Assembly: GCA_013214965.1 (NCBI GenBank)
Contig: JABSRU010000017.1
Location: 41,208-94,518 of the forward strand
DNA length: 53,311 nucleotides
From: Gammaproteobacteria bacterium
Lineage (GTDB): Bacteria > Pseudomonadota > Gammaproteobacteria > Enterobacterales > Psychrobiaceae
Direction of reading: 5' to 3'
Made by a program: the position numbers and the translations under genes. Shown here piece after piece: positions 8,965-18,154 of this stretch (positions are counted from its first letter, which is position 1; each line of letters opens with the position of its first letter). Under the pieces are notes generated by a model that did not search any database, was not told where the DNA came from, and was given only the letters and a program-made list of their open reading frames with translations.

Positions 8965-10332
8965 TTAAAACCAAATTTCAGCTTGTACTCCTGCTACTAA
9001 GGCATTTTTGTCACCAACTTCGCCTGGTACGCTTAAGCCAGATTGCTGGCCTGCTGCATTATTCCAATCGAAGTTGCTGATGTAGAAGCGTAACGATGGA
9101 CGGGCCCAAAAATTTGTTGAGTCAGCTGTTGCTTGTAGTGCTACTGCATATTTCACTAAACGTTGCTCTTCATTATCAACGCCATTTGTTTTAGTTTGGT
9201 AAGCGTTATAGCCAATTTCACCCAACACGCTCCAATGCTTTGACAGTGAGTAATGAGGGCGGATACCAATACTCTTGAGCGTGTGGTAATCGTCAGACGT
9301 TTCATACATGACCATGTAGTTCACTTTGAATTTATCATTAACATCGACAGTACCGGTGTTAAAGACTCGGAAACCAGAGGCGTCGCTATCTGCGGTGTAA
9401 TCAAAGCTGCCACCATCGGTACCTGCACTACCTGGGTTCCGAGCCATTGCACCCATACCGTATTGAAATACGGTCTTTTGGTCGAAGATTCCGAGTTTCT
9501 TCTCCCATTGCACAGTAATCGTTCTACCATCTGCTAAGCCTGCATCGTCAATCGCATCATTAACGAAAAGGTTTTGCAGAGCGAATTTTAATTTACCAGA
9601 ATCGCCAAGATCCATTTCATAACGAATGTCGGCCATAATGTTTTGATAGTTAGCATCGCTTAAACCGTCATTACCAGCAGTAACGCCTTCGCCACCATAA
9701 GTTAACGCGGCGATGTGGAGTTTATCATTGCCATTGACCGTGATATCGGAGATACCGACACCGTTACCTGAACTTTGAACGTGGAAGTAATCTAAAATAT
9801 GGACATCACCGACACCTACAGCGCGGTAGAAACGACGGCCCATCCATAATTTACCATTTTCGAGTAAATTATCCGCTTCAACGTACAGCTCTCTGGTGCG
9901 ACGTGACCAAGATTCGGTTGAGGTTGAACCACGAGAATCACCTGCGACATCGATCATGTAGACGGCTTTAAAGTCTACGCCGTTGATTTGCTGTTTTTTA
10001 GTGAATTTAAACTCGCCATAGTCGCGGCACTCATTGCCCAATCGATAGAAAATACCATCATTTTTAGGGTAATTTAGTGAGTAACAAGAACCACCATTCT
10101 TAGCTCCGCCACCAATAACAGTATTAGTACCTGTACGGAAATAGCCGTTAAAATCAAAATCATCAGTGGCTTCTTGATTTGATTTTACTTCCTTACTAAT
10201 AAGTTCTTTGACGTATTTAATGTCAGCATCCGTTAATCCTGCAGGACGCTCTGTCGCGTTAACAGTCATTGCTGAGCTACATAAAATAGCGAGTAAGGAT
10301 AGCGAGGGGGTAAGTAGTTTATTCTTGTTCAT
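8965..10332 (-). CDS. LamB-type carbohydrate porin, probably for inositol
   Basis: This is an outer-membrane 18-strand maltoporin-family channel of 455 residues. A signal peptide (cleavage near VNA-TE) is followed by a short polar, coil-like segment to about residue 55. LamB hallmarks come next: FNGYFRTGTNTVIGGG, RLGNECRDYGEF, LWMGRRFYR and DVHILDYFHVQSSG. The C-terminus ends in aromatic AEIWF, typical of Bam substrates. It lies downstream of iolA, and its promoter region carries a 20-nt sequence identical to the operator-like site before the inositol transporter operon. Inositol or inositol-derivative uptake is therefore inferred from context; the sequence itself cannot exclude a glucoside. 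Confidence 0.85.
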   Translation of the reverse strand: MNKNKLLTPSLSLLAILCSSAMTVNATERPAGLTDADIKYVKELISKEVKSNQEATDDFDFNGYFRTGTNTVIGGGAKNGGSCYSLNYPKNDGIFYRLGNECRDYGEFKFTKKQQINGVDFKAVYMIDVAGDSRGSTSTESWSRRTRELYVEADNLLENGKLWMGRRFYRAVGVGDVHILDYFHVQSSGNGVGISDITVNGNDKLHIAALTYGGEGVTAGNDGLSDANYQNIMADIRYEMDLGDSGKLKFALQNLFVNDAIDDAGLADGRTITVQWEKKLGIFDQKTVFQYGMGAMARNPGSAGTDGGSFDYTADSDASGFRVFNTGTVDVNDKFKVNYMVMYETSDDYHTLKSIGIRPHYSLSKHWSVLGEIGYNAYQTKTNGVDNEEQRLVKYAVALQATADSTNFWARPSLRFYISNFDWNNAAGQQSGLSVPGEVGDKNALVAGVQAEIWF

Positions 10333-10493
10333 TGTTCACTCCGACCATAGTTAGTTTTATTGTTGTGGCTCATAGTTGAATCTTTTTTGTAACATACATT
10401 TCATTTTTTAGTTCATAAAATGTACGTACCACCTAGTAAACTCCTAATTAATATGTCTGTCAATGATTATTTGATAAGTTTATTTTACTGTTG

Positions 10494-10516
10494 TGTATTT
10501 AGAATAAAAATTCCAA
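10494..10516 (-). promoter_or_regulatory. Putative RpiR-type inositol operator and -10 element before porin
   Basis: The plus strand reads ATTTAGAATAAAAATTCCAA at 10497-10516, identical over 20 nt to 20278-20297. The core fits a TGGAAT-N4-ATTCCA palindrome at 11 of 12 arm positions. On the minus strand a -10-like TAAATA abuts it, so a bound repressor would cover the promoter. The regulator is inferred to be the RpiR protein at 21765-22613. Confidence 0.65.
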
Positions 10517-10608
10517 TTGGTATTTTATTTGTTTTTTATCAGTATGTTATTTCGTTTATTCTTTGACATGTCGAAGTGCAAGTATTGAAGATACTTGGAA
10601 GTAGAGTG

Positions 10609-10644
10609 TTGGTAAAATGATCTAAGAGATCGTCATTTTACCAA
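10609..10644 (-). terminator. Long hairpin downstream of iolA
   Basis: TTGGTAAAATGA (10609-10620) and TCATTTTACCAA (10633-10644) are perfect 12-bp arms around a 12-nt centre that itself contains GATCT and AGATC. It lies about 50 nt after the iolA stop. No U-run follows on the minus strand, so it may end or protect the long iol transcript rather than act as a textbook terminator. Confidence 0.5.
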
Positions 10645-10694
10645 GTGAGAAGTGTTGAGCTGCCAGTACTAGATGACCGACAACTCAGGGTATA

Positions 10695-12197
10695 TTACTT
10701 CATTGTTGGCATTGAGAAGGTATTAGTGGTTTGCTGGCCTTTAGGCCATCTTGCCGTTACGGTCTTCATTTTGGTATAGAAACGAACGCCATCATTACCA
10801 TGCATGTTTAATGGACCAAAGACTGAGCGTTTCCAGCCGCCAAAGCTATGGAATGCCATTGGCACAGGAATCGGGATGTTTACTCCAACCATGCCGACCT
10901 GAACTTGCTCGCAGAACTGGCGTGCGCTGTCACCGTCGGTGGTGAAAATAGAGGTGCCGTTACCATATTCATGTGAATTAATCAGTGCAACGGCTTCATC
11001 GTAACTGTCGACGCGAACGATACACAATACTGGACCAAAGATTTCTTCATCATAAATTCGCATGCCGGGCTTAACGTGATCAAATAAGGTTGGGCCCACA
11101 AAGTAACCTTGTTCATGATTTTTAACACTAAACGCACGTCCATCGACGAGTAAGCTGGCGCCATCTTTAACGCCAGAATCAATGTAACTTAAGACCTTGT
11201 CAGCGTGTACTTTGCTGACTAATGGACCCATGTGTGCTTCTTCAGCGAGACCTGAACCAGGACCAACAATCATGACTTCAATTTCTTGTTTAAGCTGTTC
11301 TATTAGACGGTCAGCGGTTTCATCACCAACACATACTGCAATAGAAATTGCCATACAACGTTCGCCAGCAGAGCCATAGGCGGCGCCCATTAATGCGGAT
11401 GTCACCTGCTTAACTTCAGCGTCTGGCATTACGATCATGTGGTTTTTTGCGCCGCCTAACGCTTGAACTCGCTTACCGTGCTTACTGCCAGTTGTGTAAA
11501 TGTACTCGGCGATAGGTGTCGAACCAACGAAACTAATGGCATGTACACGAGTATCACTTAACAACACATCTACCGACTCTTTATCACCGTTAACGATGTT
11601 AAATACGCCATCGGGTAATCCCGCTTCGGTCAACAGTTCTGCAACTCTCATGATCACCGATGGATCTTTTTCTGACGGCTTCATCACGAAGGTATTGCCA
11701 CAAGCTAGCGCGATAGGGAACATCCACATCGGCACCATCACTGGGAAGTTAAACGGGGAAATACCCGCACAAACCCCAAGTGGTTGCATTAATGAAAAGC
11801 TATCGACACCACGGCCAACATTTAATGAATGTTCACCTTTGAGTAAATGTGGAATGCCACAGGCAAACTCAATCACTTCGATGCCACGGGTTAATTCGCC
11901 TTTGGCATCTGATATGACTTTACCGTGCTCAAGAGTGATCATTTGCGCCAGTTGATCGATATTATCTTCCATTAACGCTTTGAAACGGAACATCACGCGA
12001 GCACGATTTAGTGGCGTTATTTTTCTCCATGTTTCAAAGGCTGTTTGAGCAACGCCAATGGCCGCCTCTGTTTCGGACACGGTCGACAATGAGACCGACT
12101 TTGTTTGTTCACCCGTCGCTGGATTGAAAATTGGCGCCGTGCGAGTGCTTGCACTGGCTGTTAATTTACCATTGATAAAATTACCGATTAATTGCAT
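10695..12197 (-). CDS. iolA: Methylmalonate-/malonate-semialdehyde dehydrogenase (acylating) IolA
   Basis: This CoA-dependent aldehyde dehydrogenase makes acetyl-CoA from malonate semialdehyde at the end of inositol breakdown (propionyl-CoA from methylmalonate semialdehyde). At 500 residues it has family length. The NAD-binding part shows ISPFNFPVMVPMWMFP near 150 and FVMKPSEKDPS near 175. The catalytic cysteine lies in GSAGERCMAIS near 285, and EEIFGPVLCIVRV is near 390. It begins 2 nt after iolE ends and has an AGGAG ribosome site, so it is coupled to iolE. It is the last gene of the leftward operon. The mmsA role in valine breakdown is sequence-compatible, but the operon favours IolA. Confidence 0.92.
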   Translation of the reverse strand: MQLIGNFINGKLTASASTRTAPIFNPATGEQTKSVSLSTVSETEAAIGVAQTAFETWRKITPLNRARVMFRFKALMEDNIDQLAQMITLEHGKVISDAKGELTRGIEVIEFACGIPHLLKGEHSLNVGRGVDSFSLMQPLGVCAGISPFNFPVMVPMWMFPIALACGNTFVMKPSEKDPSVIMRVAELLTEAGLPDGVFNIVNGDKESVDVLLSDTRVHAISFVGSTPIAEYIYTTGSKHGKRVQALGGAKNHMIVMPDAEVKQVTSALMGAAYGSAGERCMAISIAVCVGDETADRLIEQLKQEIEVMIVGPGSGLAEEAHMGPLVSKVHADKVLSYIDSGVKDGASLLVDGRAFSVKNHEQGYFVGPTLFDHVKPGMRIYDEEIFGPVLCIVRVDSYDEAVALINSHEYGNGTSIFTTDGDSARQFCEQVQVGMVGVNIPIPVPMAFHSFGGWKRSVFGPLNMHGNDGVRFYTKMKTVTARWPKGQQTTNTFSMPTMK

Positions 12198-12199
12198 TT

Positions 12200-13108
12200 T
12201 TATACTCCTGCTTGCGCTAATGTTAATCCAGCTTGCTGAGCAAACTTTTGAATGTTGTTAAAACCTAAGGTGGCATAAGTTAATGGATGAGCGATTGCCG
12301 GATCTTGTTCGGCTTCTACTACTAACCAACCATCGTAATTAAGGTCATTGAGGGCTGAAAATATCGGGGTGTAATCAATGTCGCCATCACCAGGCACGGT
12401 AAATACACCGTTGAGCACCGAATCTAAAAAGCTCAAGTTACGATTTTTCGAGTCTTGTAACACACTTAAACGGACATCTTTGGTATGGACATGATTAATG
12501 CGTACGCCATGTTTTGCTAAGACCGACATTGGATCTCCACCGGCATAAGTGATGTGACCGCTGTCGAGTAATAAGCCCAGTGAATCACCTGTATGAGTCA
12601 TTAATAAGTCGATATCGTCGCTCGTTTCGACCACTGTACCCATATGGTGGTGGTAGGCCAAACGGACACCTTGACTAAGACAATAATCAGCAACTTGAGT
12701 TAAGCGCTCACCAAATTTTGCCCAATCAGCGGGTGCTATAGTTGGGCGTTTAGATAACGGTGTATCTTGAGCGCCATGAATCGCACCAGTGACTTCGCAA
12801 TAAACCATCACGGTTGAGCCGCCTTTTTTGAGCAGTTGCAGGTGATCTTCAATCGCAACAATTTCTTCTTCGACGCTGCGAGTTAGCAGCTCGCCGCTAA
12901 ACCAGCCAGAAATTAAGGCCAAATCATGCTCCGCTAGGACGGTGTTTAGTGCCTCGCTTTGGCGTGGAAATTTGTTGCCGAGTTCAAAACCGGCAAAGCC
13001 AGCTTGACGCCCTTCGCTAAGGCATTGTGTTAGGGGCGTATCTGCACCGAGTGATGGTAAGTCATCATTGGTCCAAGTGAGTGGGTTTATCCCAACGCGT
13101 ACTGTCAT
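12200..13108 (-). CDS. iolE: Inosose dehydratase IolE
   Basis: IolE dehydrates scyllo-inosose (2-keto-myo-inositol) to the trihydroxycyclohexane-dione. The 302-residue protein is a TIM-barrel of the xylose-isomerase-like class. It opens with VGINPLTWTNDDLPSLG and has GFAGFELGNKFPR, LAYHHHMGTVVE near 150, the metal-site segment LLLDSGHITYAGGDP near 180 and INHVHTKDVR near 205. It follows iolD by a short gap and directly precedes iolA. Every neighbouring gene belongs to the same pathway, so confidence is high. Confidence 0.93.
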   Translation of the reverse strand: MTVRVGINPLTWTNDDLPSLGADTPLTQCLSEGRQAGFAGFELGNKFPRQSEALNTVLAEHDLALISGWFSGELLTRSVEEEIVAIEDHLQLLKKGGSTVMVYCEVTGAIHGAQDTPLSKRPTIAPADWAKFGERLTQVADYCLSQGVRLAYHHHMGTVVETSDDIDLLMTHTGDSLGLLLDSGHITYAGGDPMSVLAKHGVRINHVHTKDVRLSVLQDSKNRNLSFLDSVLNGVFTVPGDGDIDYTPIFSALNDLNYDGWLVVEAEQDPAIAHPLTYATLGFNNIQKFAQQAGLTLAQAGV

Positions 13109-13165
13109 AATCGTTATCCATGTCGAGGGAGGCTCAGCCTAAGCTAACGAGCCTCCGTCTTAAAA

Positions 13166-15052
13166 TTAGTAAGGTTGCTTAACCTTGTTCTGTTGATAAT
13201 TTTGCTGCGCATCATTTACTGTCTTGCTAGCTGATACCTCAGGTATCGCGACATCCCACCATGAATCACCATTGTTGGTGGTGATGTAGGGGTCAGTATC
13301 AATGGCAATCAGGTAACTACGATCGCTCGCTTTAGCACGGACAATTGCCGCCTCTAATTCGGTGATCGAACTAACCGTCTCGCTATTGGCGCCCATGGCT
13401 TTAGCGTGAGCGGCAAAATCGAGCTTTGGCGCGCCTTGTTCAACGCCATGACTGTCCTGAACAGAGGTTAGGCAATCTTCAAGCAGGTTATTAAAGGGTT
13501 GGTTGCCCGTGCCAATTTGCAGGCGATTGATACAGCCGTACCCGCGATTGTCGAGCGTAATAACAATGATCTTATGACCATTCATTACTGAGGTTGCTAG
13601 TTCAGAATTCATCATCATGTATGAACCATCACCAACCACGACAAATACATCACGATCGGGGCTGGCCATTTTGACTCCTAATCCGCCAGCAATTTCGTAA
13701 CCCATGCACGAAAATCCATATTCAACGTGATAGCTTTGGGGATCATCACAACGCCATAATTTGTGTAAATCGCCGGGTAATCCACCCGCCGCACAAACTA
13801 CGACATCACGGGGATCCGACTGGCGCTTTATGGCGCCTAATACTTGGGCATCGCTCGGCAGTGTGGCATCAACATTGGCGGTGACTTGCTCGTAAACTTC
13901 GCGCCACTGATGATTAGCACTGTCGATGTCATCACTCCATTGGGCTGTTGACTGCCAATCGCCTAACGCTTGAGTTAGCTGTGTTAACGCGACTTTAGCA
14001 TCTGCTTGAAGTGGCACCGCGCCATGTTTGTTGGCATCGAATTGCCCAACATTAATCTGGATTAGTTGCGTGCTATCACCGCCAAATAACGTGCGTGATT
14101 CGGTGGTGAAATCTTGCAATCGTGAACCAATAGCAATGACTAAGTCAGCTTGGCGGATCAGGGTGTTAGCTGCCTCGCTGCCTGTTACGCCAATGCCGCC
14201 GACAGCGTAAGGATGCTGCCAGTTAAGGCTACCTTTACCAGCTTGCGTTTCGGCTACTGGAATGCAGTGATCACTGGCAAATTGGGTTAGTGCGTCACAG
14301 GCTTGTGAATAATGAACCCCGCCGCCAGCAATAATCAGTGGTTTTTTCGATTGACGGATTAATTGGCAAACCTGCTCAAACTCGACGCTATCGATACCGC
14401 CACGGCGAATGCGATGAATGCGTTTTTCGAACATCGAAACAGGGTAATCAAAGGCCATTGTTTGAACATCTTGCGGCATCGCAAGCGTCACTGGGCCACA
14501 GTTGATCGGATCTAATAACGTTTGCATCACTACTGGCAAACTATTAATTAGCTGCTCAGGGCGATTAATTCGATCGAAATAGCGGCTCACTGGCTTAAAG
14601 CAATCATTGACCGAAATGGTCGGATCGTTAAAACACTCAATTTGCTGCAGCACTGGGTCCGGCGTACGGTTAGCGAATGTATCGCCCGGTACAAATAACA
14701 CCGGGAGACGATTTACATGTGCTAATCCGGCTGCCGTGACCATATTAGTCGCGCCTGGCCCGATTGATGTTGTACACATCATCATTTTTCTGCGGCGGTG
14801 TTGCTTGGAAAAAGCAATGGCGGCATGCGCCATACCTTGCTCATTATGAGCACGATAGGTCGGAAAACTTTGACGTTCCTGATATAAAGCTTCGCCAAGT
14901 CCAGCAACGTTACCGTGACCAAAAATGGCAAAAGCACCGGCAAAAATAGCTTCAGCTTGACCGTTAGGCTCAGATGATTCTAAGTACTGCTGTTGCAAAT
15001 ACTTGATCAATGCTTGTGCTGCGGTTAAACGTATCGTTTTTTGTGCTGTCAT
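13166..15052 (-). CDS. iolD: Trihydroxycyclohexane-1,2-dione hydrolase IolD
   Basis: IolD is a thiamine-diphosphate enzyme that opens the inositol-derived ring to 5-deoxy-glucuronate. The 628 residues comprise the three domains of the acetolactate-synthase superfamily. The N-terminal catalytic glutamate lies in RAHNEQGMAHAAIAF near residue 75. The central domain carries PLIIAGGGVHYSQA near 240. The C-terminal cofactor motif runs from GDGSYMMMNSELATS near 475 to DNRGYGCINRLQ. An AGGAG site precedes the ATG, 9 nt after iolC. It is part of the leftward iol operon. Confidence 0.95.
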   Translation of the reverse strand: MTAQKTIRLTAAQALIKYLQQQYLESSEPNGQAEAIFAGAFAIFGHGNVAGLGEALYQERQSFPTYRAHNEQGMAHAAIAFSKQHRRRKMMMCTTSIGPGATNMVTAAGLAHVNRLPVLFVPGDTFANRTPDPVLQQIECFNDPTISVNDCFKPVSRYFDRINRPEQLINSLPVVMQTLLDPINCGPVTLAMPQDVQTMAFDYPVSMFEKRIHRIRRGGIDSVEFEQVCQLIRQSKKPLIIAGGGVHYSQACDALTQFASDHCIPVAETQAGKGSLNWQHPYAVGGIGVTGSEAANTLIRQADLVIAIGSRLQDFTTESRTLFGGDSTQLIQINVGQFDANKHGAVPLQADAKVALTQLTQALGDWQSTAQWSDDIDSANHQWREVYEQVTANVDATLPSDAQVLGAIKRQSDPRDVVVCAAGGLPGDLHKLWRCDDPQSYHVEYGFSCMGYEIAGGLGVKMASPDRDVFVVVGDGSYMMMNSELATSVMNGHKIIVITLDNRGYGCINRLQIGTGNQPFNNLLEDCLTSVQDSHGVEQGAPKLDFAAHAKAMGANSETVSSITELEAAIVRAKASDRSYLIAIDTDPYITTNNGDSWWDVAIPEVSASKTVNDAQQNYQQNKVKQPY

Positions 15053-15061
15053 CGCTAGCTC

Positions 15062-16975
15062 CTAAGCTTTGCGGTTGCGCCAGGCGTTAACCAAGCGTAA
15101 ATAGTTGTGCTTTACTTGTTCGATCAATTCACTGTCATCAATATCGCCTTTAAACCACGCCTTACTTGGCGCGCTAAAGATTGAACGACCAACCGCAAAT
15201 CCTTTACAGATATCGAAATCGGCGCTGGCTCTAAAGGCGGTTTCAAGTACGCTAAGAGGTGCATCGAGTCCAAGTAAAATAACGCCGCGACAATGTGGTG
15301 AACGTTGCTTAATTAGTGCCGAAATATCGCGCCAAGCATTGACTGTTGGTGCGGGCAGTTTCCACCAATCTGGCTGAACACCAAGGTTGTAAAAGCGCTG
15401 CATTCCAAGGACGACTGTACTGTCATCAATCGTCATGGTTGCTGGTGGAATGATTTCTAGTAGCAGTTCATGACCACTGGCACAACAGGCTTTGTACAGC
15501 TCAACGACTTGACGTTCTTGCTCTAGGCGTAGTTCAATCTTGTCGTCAGGGTGGAAAAAGACCAAACATTTGACGATATGCTCTTGAGGCCAGTCTTTAA
15601 GACGTGAACCAATCGAGCGACCACCTTCAAGTTCCAGCGGGCGAGAGCTCGGCAGTTCAACCGGACGACCAATCCACCAGTTGCGACCTGTCACTTGATT
15701 AAGCGCGTCTTGACCGTAGGTATCGTCAATTAATACGCCAGCTTGGAAGTCAAAACCTTCACTTTGCGAACCCGCAACGGCGGCTTTAACTAAGAGCTGT
15801 TTTAAATAGCCAATCTGGGCTGGGTCGGCATTAAGCTCTCGAGCCATTTCATAAAATTGTTTACGATGATCAAAGGCTAAAATACATAACTCATCCCACT
15901 GCGCTGGGCTGCGAGTGGTCATACGGTGCAAGTTGTTTAGTTCAGGATCTAGATCTGGACGTTTAATACTATGCTGACGTGCAATATAGTTGTCGAGTTC
16001 AATGGCCGATGGAATAGCAGGAGAGCAATTGTGTCGTGACACCACTAGCGCGCCACAAGCATTAGCATAAGCACAACATTTTTCGTAATTCTCATCGCGT
16101 AACCAACCGCGCAAGAAACCACTTAAAAAGGCATCGCCCGCACCTAATACATTAAGGACGTCAACTTGAACACCATAGCTGGTAAATCCATCGTCTAGGG
16201 TATCTGGAATGGCACTATCGAATACCGAACAACCTAGCGCGCCACGCTTTACTACGATTTCGGCGTTACTAATTGCGCGAATTTTACGTAAACACTCGAT
16301 AGTGTCAGTGCTACCTGCAGCAATATGAATTTCTTCTTCGGTGCCAACAATTAAGTCACATAATGGCAGAATTGACATCAGGTGCTCAGTGACCGACTCA
16401 TTAGAAACGAAACGGGTTTCACCATCGCCTAATCCAGTTAAGCCCCACAGAACCGGACGGTAATCGATATCTAAAATAACTTTAGTACCTGCAGCGCGCG
16501 CATATTCAATCGCTTTTAGGCTGGTGGCATTGGTTTGTTTGGTTGAAAAGTGTGTACCAGTGATTAATAGAGATTTACTGGACGCAATATAATCAAGATC
16601 AAAATCATCACTGTCAATCGCCATGTCGGCGCAATCGTTACGATAAAACAGCAGTGGAAAACTGTCGTTATCTTTAATTGATAATAATACTAAACCAGTT
16701 AACCGCTTAGGATCGGTTACTACATGGCTAACATCACAGCCGACGCGTGCTAATTCTTCACGAACAAAACGGCCCATGTGCTCATCACCAACACGGGTTA
16801 GCATCGATGAATTTAATCCTAAACGGGCGGTGCCAAAGGCGATATTACCTGATGAACCACCTAGGGATTTACTAAACGATGACACGTCTTCGAGGCGACT
16901 ACCTATTTGGTCACCATAAAGATCAACCGCAGCGCGACCAAGACAAATCACATCAAATTTAAATTCTTTACTCAT
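15062..16975 (-). CDS. iolC: 5-Dehydro-2-deoxygluconokinase fused to DUF2090 aldolase (IolC-IolJ type)
   Basis: The protein is a fusion. Residues 1 to about 330 are a PfkB-family sugar kinase (VICLGRAAVDLYGDQIGSRL at the start, SLGGSSGNIAFGTARLG near 40, catalytic VLNVLGAGDAFLSGF near 277) that phosphorylates 5-dehydro-2-deoxygluconate. Residues from about 345 to 637 are a DUF2090 domain (CILAFDHRKQFYEMA near 365, VKCLVFFHPDD near 470, GFAVGRSIFSAPSKAW near 600), which resembles class I aldolases and should cleave the phosphorylated product to dihydroxyacetone phosphate and malonate semialdehyde. No separate iolJ is present, which supports the aldolase role. This fusion is known in proteobacterial iol clusters. 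Confidence 0.92.
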   Translation of the reverse strand: MSKEFKFDVICLGRAAVDLYGDQIGSRLEDVSSFSKSLGGSSGNIAFGTARLGLNSSMLTRVGDEHMGRFVREELARVGCDVSHVVTDPKRLTGLVLLSIKDNDSFPLLFYRNDCADMAIDSDDFDLDYIASSKSLLITGTHFSTKQTNATSLKAIEYARAAGTKVILDIDYRPVLWGLTGLGDGETRFVSNESVTEHLMSILPLCDLIVGTEEEIHIAAGSTDTIECLRKIRAISNAEIVVKRGALGCSVFDSAIPDTLDDGFTSYGVQVDVLNVLGAGDAFLSGFLRGWLRDENYEKCCAYANACGALVVSRHNCSPAIPSAIELDNYIARQHSIKRPDLDPELNNLHRMTTRSPAQWDELCILAFDHRKQFYEMARELNADPAQIGYLKQLLVKAAVAGSQSEGFDFQAGVLIDDTYGQDALNQVTGRNWWIGRPVELPSSRPLELEGGRSIGSRLKDWPQEHIVKCLVFFHPDDKIELRLEQERQVVELYKACCASGHELLLEIIPPATMTIDDSTVVLGMQRFYNLGVQPDWWKLPAPTVNAWRDISALIKQRSPHCRGVILLGLDAPLSVLETAFRASADFDICKGFAVGRSIFSAPSKAWFKGDIDDSELIEQVKHNYLRLVNAWRNRKA

Positions 16976-17010
16976 TATCGTTGTTCTCCGATAAGAAAAT
17001 TAGCGCAAGA

Positions 17011-18144
17011 TTAATCTTGCGGCTTAAACGCAACCCATTGACCTAGTCGATGAGATTTTTCAATGCAATCGACTACTAAATTAACTTCGTAGGCCGCTCT
17101 GAAATCAGGCCAAATTGGCGTGTCATTGGCAATACCTTCGATCAAATCGCGTACTTCAACAATTTTTTGATCGTTGTAGCCAATACCGTGGCCAGCTGAA
17201 ATACAAAAATGTTTGTAATTTGGGTGCTCCGGACCCACTAAAATGGTTTTGAAACCTTCACGAGCAGTATTGCTACCACGGGTAAATAGCTTTAATTCTG
17301 CCATGCGCTCTTGATCAAATATGATGGTTCCTTTGGTGCCAGTAACCTCATAAGTCAGCCCCATTTTTCGACCGCAGGCGATACGGCTAGATTCGATCGT
17401 GCCAATAGCACCATTAGCGAAACGTACCATCGCATGGGCCTGATCTTCATTTTCAACGGTGCCAACTTGACCTGGTTGTCCTGGAAGAGAGCGTTGTTTA
17501 ATCACGGTTTGCAAGTCACCATTAACGGCGATGATGTCACCCACTAAATATTGCGCCATATGGATAATATGAGAACCCATATCGCCCAGTGTGCCTGAGC
17601 CTGAAAATTCACGTTTCAAACGCCAGCTAAATGGTGTCATTGGATCGGCGAGGTAATCTTCGTTATGAGTGCCACGGAAATGAACCACTTCACCAATTTC
17701 ACCATTGGCAATGATTTCTTTCGCTAATTGACTGGCTGGATTTTTAGCATAGTTAAAGCCAACGAGGGTTTTAACCCCTGCTTTTTCAGCCGCAAGGGTC
17801 ATTTCTAACGCATCTTGAGCATTTAATGCCAGTGGCTTTTCTGAATAAACATGCTTGCCAGCGGCAATAGCGGCTAAGGCCATTTCTTTATGGAGATAAT
17901 TTGGTGAACAAATATCGACGACATCGATATTGGGATCGTTGACCAACTCAAGCCAATCACCAGTTGAGCGATTAAAGCCAAGCTCGATTGCTTTCTCGGC
18001 GGCTAATTGATCATTAACCTCGGCTAACATCTCACACTCAACCTTGGCACTTAAAGGAAATACCGCAGGGACTGAGCGTAGTGCGATAGCATGGGCCTTG
18101 CCCATGTAGCCCGTGCCGATTAGACCTACTCTAATTGTTTTCAT
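17011..18144 (-). CDS. Gfo/Idh/MocA-family dehydrogenase of the inositol operon
   Basis: This is an NAD(P)-dependent oxidoreductase, probably acting on an inositol isomer or inositol derivative. The Rossmann start IRVGLIGTGYMGKAHAIALR is followed by VVDICSPNYLHKEMALAAI near 75, the catalytic-type VYSEKPLAL near 100 and SGTLGDMGSHIIHMAQ near 190. I chose the ATG at 18144 (377 residues): AAGGA lies about 8 nt upstream, whereas the ATG at 18162 overlaps the ATPase stop codon and lacks a ribosome site. It is the second dehydrogenase of this type in the region; the one at 23452 looks more like classic IolG. Substrate unproven. Confidence 0.85.
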   Translation of the reverse strand: MKTIRVGLIGTGYMGKAHAIALRSVPAVFPLSAKVECEMLAEVNDQLAAEKAIELGFNRSTGDWLELVNDPNIDVVDICSPNYLHKEMALAAIAAGKHVYSEKPLALNAQDALEMTLAAEKAGVKTLVGFNYAKNPASQLAKEIIANGEIGEVVHFRGTHNEDYLADPMTPFSWRLKREFSGSGTLGDMGSHIIHMAQYLVGDIIAVNGDLQTVIKQRSLPGQPGQVGTVENEDQAHAMVRFANGAIGTIESSRIACGRKMGLTYEVTGTKGTIIFDQERMAELKLFTRGSNTAREGFKTILVGPEHPNYKHFCISAGHGIGYNDQKIVEVRDLIEGIANDTPIWPDFRAAYEVNLVVDCIEKSHRLGQWVAFKPQD

Positions 18145-18154
18145 GCTTTTTCCT

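Larger units (their letters stand above)
10333..10694. other. Porin upstream region: leader, operator and iolA hairpin
   Basis: This 362-bp gap separates iolA (stop at 10695) from the porin start. It contains the hairpin at 10609-10644, a small inverted repeat AAGTAT/ATACTT (10580-10596) and the operator-like site at 10497-10516. If transcription starts just downstream of that site, the porin mRNA has a leader of roughly 150 nt. I find no ORF here. Confidence 0.6.

Noticed and set aside
11500-11955. 151-codon plus-strand ORF opposite iolA
   Set aside because: It lies wholly antisense to a well-conserved dehydrogenase gene, has no ribosome site and resembles no protein.
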